Source: Paracoccaceae bacterium
Lineage (GTDB): Bacteria; Pseudomonadota; Alphaproteobacteria; Rhodobacterales; Rhodobacteraceae
Direction: 5' to 3'
NCBI GenBank assembly: GCA_947461435.1
Contig: CANHLE010000003.1
Coordinates: forward strand, 1 to 64,000
DNA length: 64,000 bases
A program made the position numbers and the translations under genes. The notes below the pieces were generated by a model, which worked only from the letters and a program-made list of their open reading frames with translations, made no database searches and was not told where the DNA came from. Positions 62,297 through 64,000 of the stretch are shown one piece after another (the first letter of the stretch is position 1; every line of letters begins with the position of its first letter).

Positions 62297-63586
62297 TCAG
62301 CCCATCGCCGCCGTCATGGCTTGATCCAGATCGGCAATGATGTCGGCCACATCCTCAATACCGATGGACAGGCGCACCACGTTTGGCGCCGCCCCTGCCT
62401 TGATCTGCTGTTCCTCACTCAACTGCCGATGGGTGGTTGACGCCGAATGAATGATCAAACTGCGCGTGTCGCCCAGATTGGCCACGTGGCTGAACAGCTT
62501 TACATTGTCGATCAGCTTTACGCAGGCGTCATAGCCCCCCTTCATGGCGAAGGTGAACAAGGCGCCGGCCCCCTTCGGGACAATCTTTTTGGCCCGTTTG
62601 TTGTAGGGGCTGGATTTCAAACCGGCATAGGTGACGAATTCCACCCGAGGGTCTTTTTCCAGCCATTCCGCGACCTTGACCGCATTTTCAACATGACGCT
62701 GCATCCGCAATCCAAGCGTTTCGATCCCCATCAAGGTGTAATGTGCCCCTTGTGGGTTCATGGTCATGCCCAAATCGCGCAGACCGACGGCGATGGAATG
62801 GAAGGTAAAGGCCATGCCGCCCAATGTCGGGTGGAAGGTTAGCCCGTGATAGGCCGGTTCGGGTTGGGACAGGCTTGGAAACTTGTCAGAGGCTGACCAG
62901 TCAAATTTGCCCGAATCCACAACGATCCCGCCCGTGACCGTGCCATTGCCGGTCAGATATTTGGTGGCGGAATGAACAACCAACGTCGCGCCCAAATCGA
63001 TGGGGCGGCACAGATAGGGGGTGGCTGTTGTATTGTCGACAATCAAGGGGATGCCCTTCTTGTCGGCGATCTTGGCGAGCGCTGGAATATCCGTGACATA
63101 GCCGCCGGGGTTCGCGATGGTTTCGCAGAAAATCGCCCGGGTGTTTTTGTCGACGGCGCGCGCGACGGCCGCAAGATCTTCGGTATCCACGAACTTGGCC
63201 GACCAGCCGAACCGCTTGATCGTTTGGCTGAATTGGGTGATCGTGCCGCCATAAAGGCGCGACGAGGCAACGATGTTCTTGCCCGGTCCCATAAGTGGAA
63301 ACAGCGCCATGATTTGCGCCGCATGGCCTGAAGAGCACCCAATCGCGCCCGCACCGCCTTCAAGGGCACAGACCCGCGCGGCCAAGGCCGAAACTGTCGG
63401 GTTTGTCAGCCGGGAGTAGATGTAACCCACTTCCTGCAAGTTAAACAGTTTGGCCGCATGATCGGCATCGCGAAACACATAGGCGGTCGTTTGATAGATC
63501 GGAACTTGCCGTGCGCCCGTTGCTGGATCGGGCGCAGCGCCGGCATGAATGGCAAGGGTATCAAAACCCTGTGGTTTGTCTGTCAT
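62297..63586 (-). CDS. metY: O-acetylhomoserine aminocarboxypropyltransferase
   Basis: 429 residues, PLP-dependent. Makes homocysteine from O-acetylhomoserine and sulfide for methionine synthesis. The PLP lysine is in VVHSATKYLTGNGTVTGG (near 207). Other landmarks are TLAIHAGAAPDPATGARQVP, YSRLTNPTVSALAARVCALE and the long RSLIIHSASTTHRQLSEEQQ, which distinguishes OAH sulfhydrylases from cystathionine enzymes. GGGGAGG before the ATG at 63586 fixes the start; a longer frame to 63754 would run into the RTX gene. A SAM-type riboswitch was looked for upstream and not found. Confidence 0.93.
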   Translation of the reverse strand: MTDKPQGFDTLAIHAGAAPDPATGARQVPIYQTTAYVFRDADHAAKLFNLQEVGYIYSRLTNPTVSALAARVCALEGGAGAIGCSSGHAAQIMALFPLMGPGKNIVASSRLYGGTITQFSQTIKRFGWSAKFVDTEDLAAVARAVDKNTRAIFCETIANPGGYVTDIPALAKIADKKGIPLIVDNTTATPYLCRPIDLGATLVVHSATKYLTGNGTVTGGIVVDSGKFDWSASDKFPSLSQPEPAYHGLTFHPTLGGMAFTFHSIAVGLRDLGMTMNPQGAHYTLMGIETLGLRMQRHVENAVKVAEWLEKDPRVEFVTYAGLKSSPYNKRAKKIVPKGAGALFTFAMKGGYDACVKLIDNVKLFSHVANLGDTRSLIIHSASTTHRQLSEEQQIKAGAAPNVVRLSIGIEDVADIIADLDQAMTAAMG

Positions 63587-63654
63587 GGAATCCTCCCCAG
63601 TAAGATGTTCAGCGTACGGGAAGGATTGAAAGCTGTGAAGGGCGCGATTTTGGA

Positions 63655-64000
63655 TTAAATCAGCCAAAGATCCTCGTGAGTGAGGGTTGCCCCACTTTGA
63701 AGATCGGCGATCAAGACCGCGGCTTTCTTTCCGCTTCCGTCTTTGTCGTACCACAGGGTGTTATCCGTGGTTCGGAAGATGAAGCGGTCGCTTGAATCCA
63801 AAGCGGCATTTGTTGTTGAAACGACCAGATCGGACGCCGAAACCATCCCGGTGGCCGTTCCATAGCCAAACGCAGATCCTTCGAGGTGAATTCGGTCAGA
63901 TCCGGACGCGAAATCGGTGATGATGTCGCCTCCGCCTTGCAGAGTGACGAAGACAAACACATCATTGCCTGACCCGCCCGAGACCGTGTCTTTTGACGTT
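63655..64000 (-). CDS. RTX (hemolysin-type calcium-binding) protein, C-terminal end only
   Basis: The frame is open to the right edge; ~114 residues of the C-terminus are visible. TVSGGSGNDVFVFVTLQGG contains the GGxGND nonapeptide, followed by DIITDFASGSDRIHLEG and the closing ADLQSGATLTHEDLWLI. These are the standard end of secreted RTX proteins of the serralysin type. The upstream part, including any enzymatic domain, lies outside. It ends 69 bp before metY on the same strand. It is unlike the RTX end at position 1-1261 except for the general layout. Confidence 0.85.
   Translation of the reverse strand, partial: TSKDTVSGGSGNDVFVFVTLQGGGDIITDFASGSDRIHLEGSAFGYGTATGMVSASDLVVSTTNAALDSSDRFIFRTTDNTLWYDKDGSGKKAAVLIADLQSGATLTHEDLWLI

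Noticed and set aside
63587-63654. Possible SAM-type riboswitch upstream of metY
   Set aside because: Only 68 bp lie between the two genes and none of the conserved SAM-II or SAM/SAH core segments could be found.

Overview
The window is chromosomal DNA of an alphaproteobacterium, most likely a member of the Rhodobacteraceae/Roseobacter group. The evidence is the high-GC, tightly packed gene set (DUF2948, DUF1178, DUF6476, the rluD-DUF6476 pair, a SUV3-like helicase followed by an S4 protein, 7Fe ferredoxin and CarD, Psd/PssA, and hemolysin-type RTX proteins at both ends). Most genes read as ordinary core or peripheral metabolism. One block of about 9.9 kb is visibly AT-richer and foreign.

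Layout. 1-3730: end of an RTX surface/secreted protein, galE, then a TetR regulator plus nitrilase-family amidohydrolase on the minus strand. 3823-13701: a genomic island inserted at the 3' end of a tRNA-Thr(GGU) gene. It is bounded by a 24-bp direct repeat, one copy forming the 3' end of the tRNA. Its cargo is three stand-alone sulfotransferase-like genes, a fourth sulfotransferase domain fused to a glycosyltransferase, and two more glycosyltransferases, so it probably makes or sulfates a surface glycan. Beside the tRNA lies the first ~60 codons of a tyrosine integrase, cut off by the tail of an IS3-family element. The island therefore looks immobilised. 13915-24602: a small ORF, murA, DUF2948, rpmG, a PhyH-type oxygenase, a Bax inhibitor-1 protein, a quinone oxidoreductase, an HTH regulator, hisN, 8-oxoguanine deaminase, a Nudix hydrolase, DUF1178 and waaA. 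24646-31504: a minus-strand polyamine-type ABC importer (ATPase, two permeases, binding protein) between two amidase-signature enzymes. 31605-40092: DUF6476 and rluD with overlapping start codons, a membrane protein and a TetR regulator around a perfect inverted repeat, kup, rpoH, psd-pssA and an oxidoreductase. 40180-47078: DUF4389, a host-attachment-type protein, pepF, and the complete Anbu operon (ATP-grasp, alpha-E, transglutaminase-like, proteasome-like peptidase). 47084-64000: a lysophospholipase-like hydrolase and SCP2 protein, a TPR protein, helicase/S4/ferredoxin/CarD, cobT, a KefB-type antiporter, AsnC and HPPD, a large GspL/GspC-like membrane protein, a SIMPL protein, metY and a second partial RTX gene.

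The two parts most worth following are the tRNA-Thr island with its sulfotransferase/glycosyltransferase cargo, and the Anbu operon, whose four enzymes suggest a peptide-making or peptide-tagging system with its own proteasome-like protease. No CRISPR array, rRNA or replication origin was seen. Start codons were chosen by ribosome-binding site, overlap with the upstream gene and family length. Several differ from the longest open frame, and this is stated in the entry.
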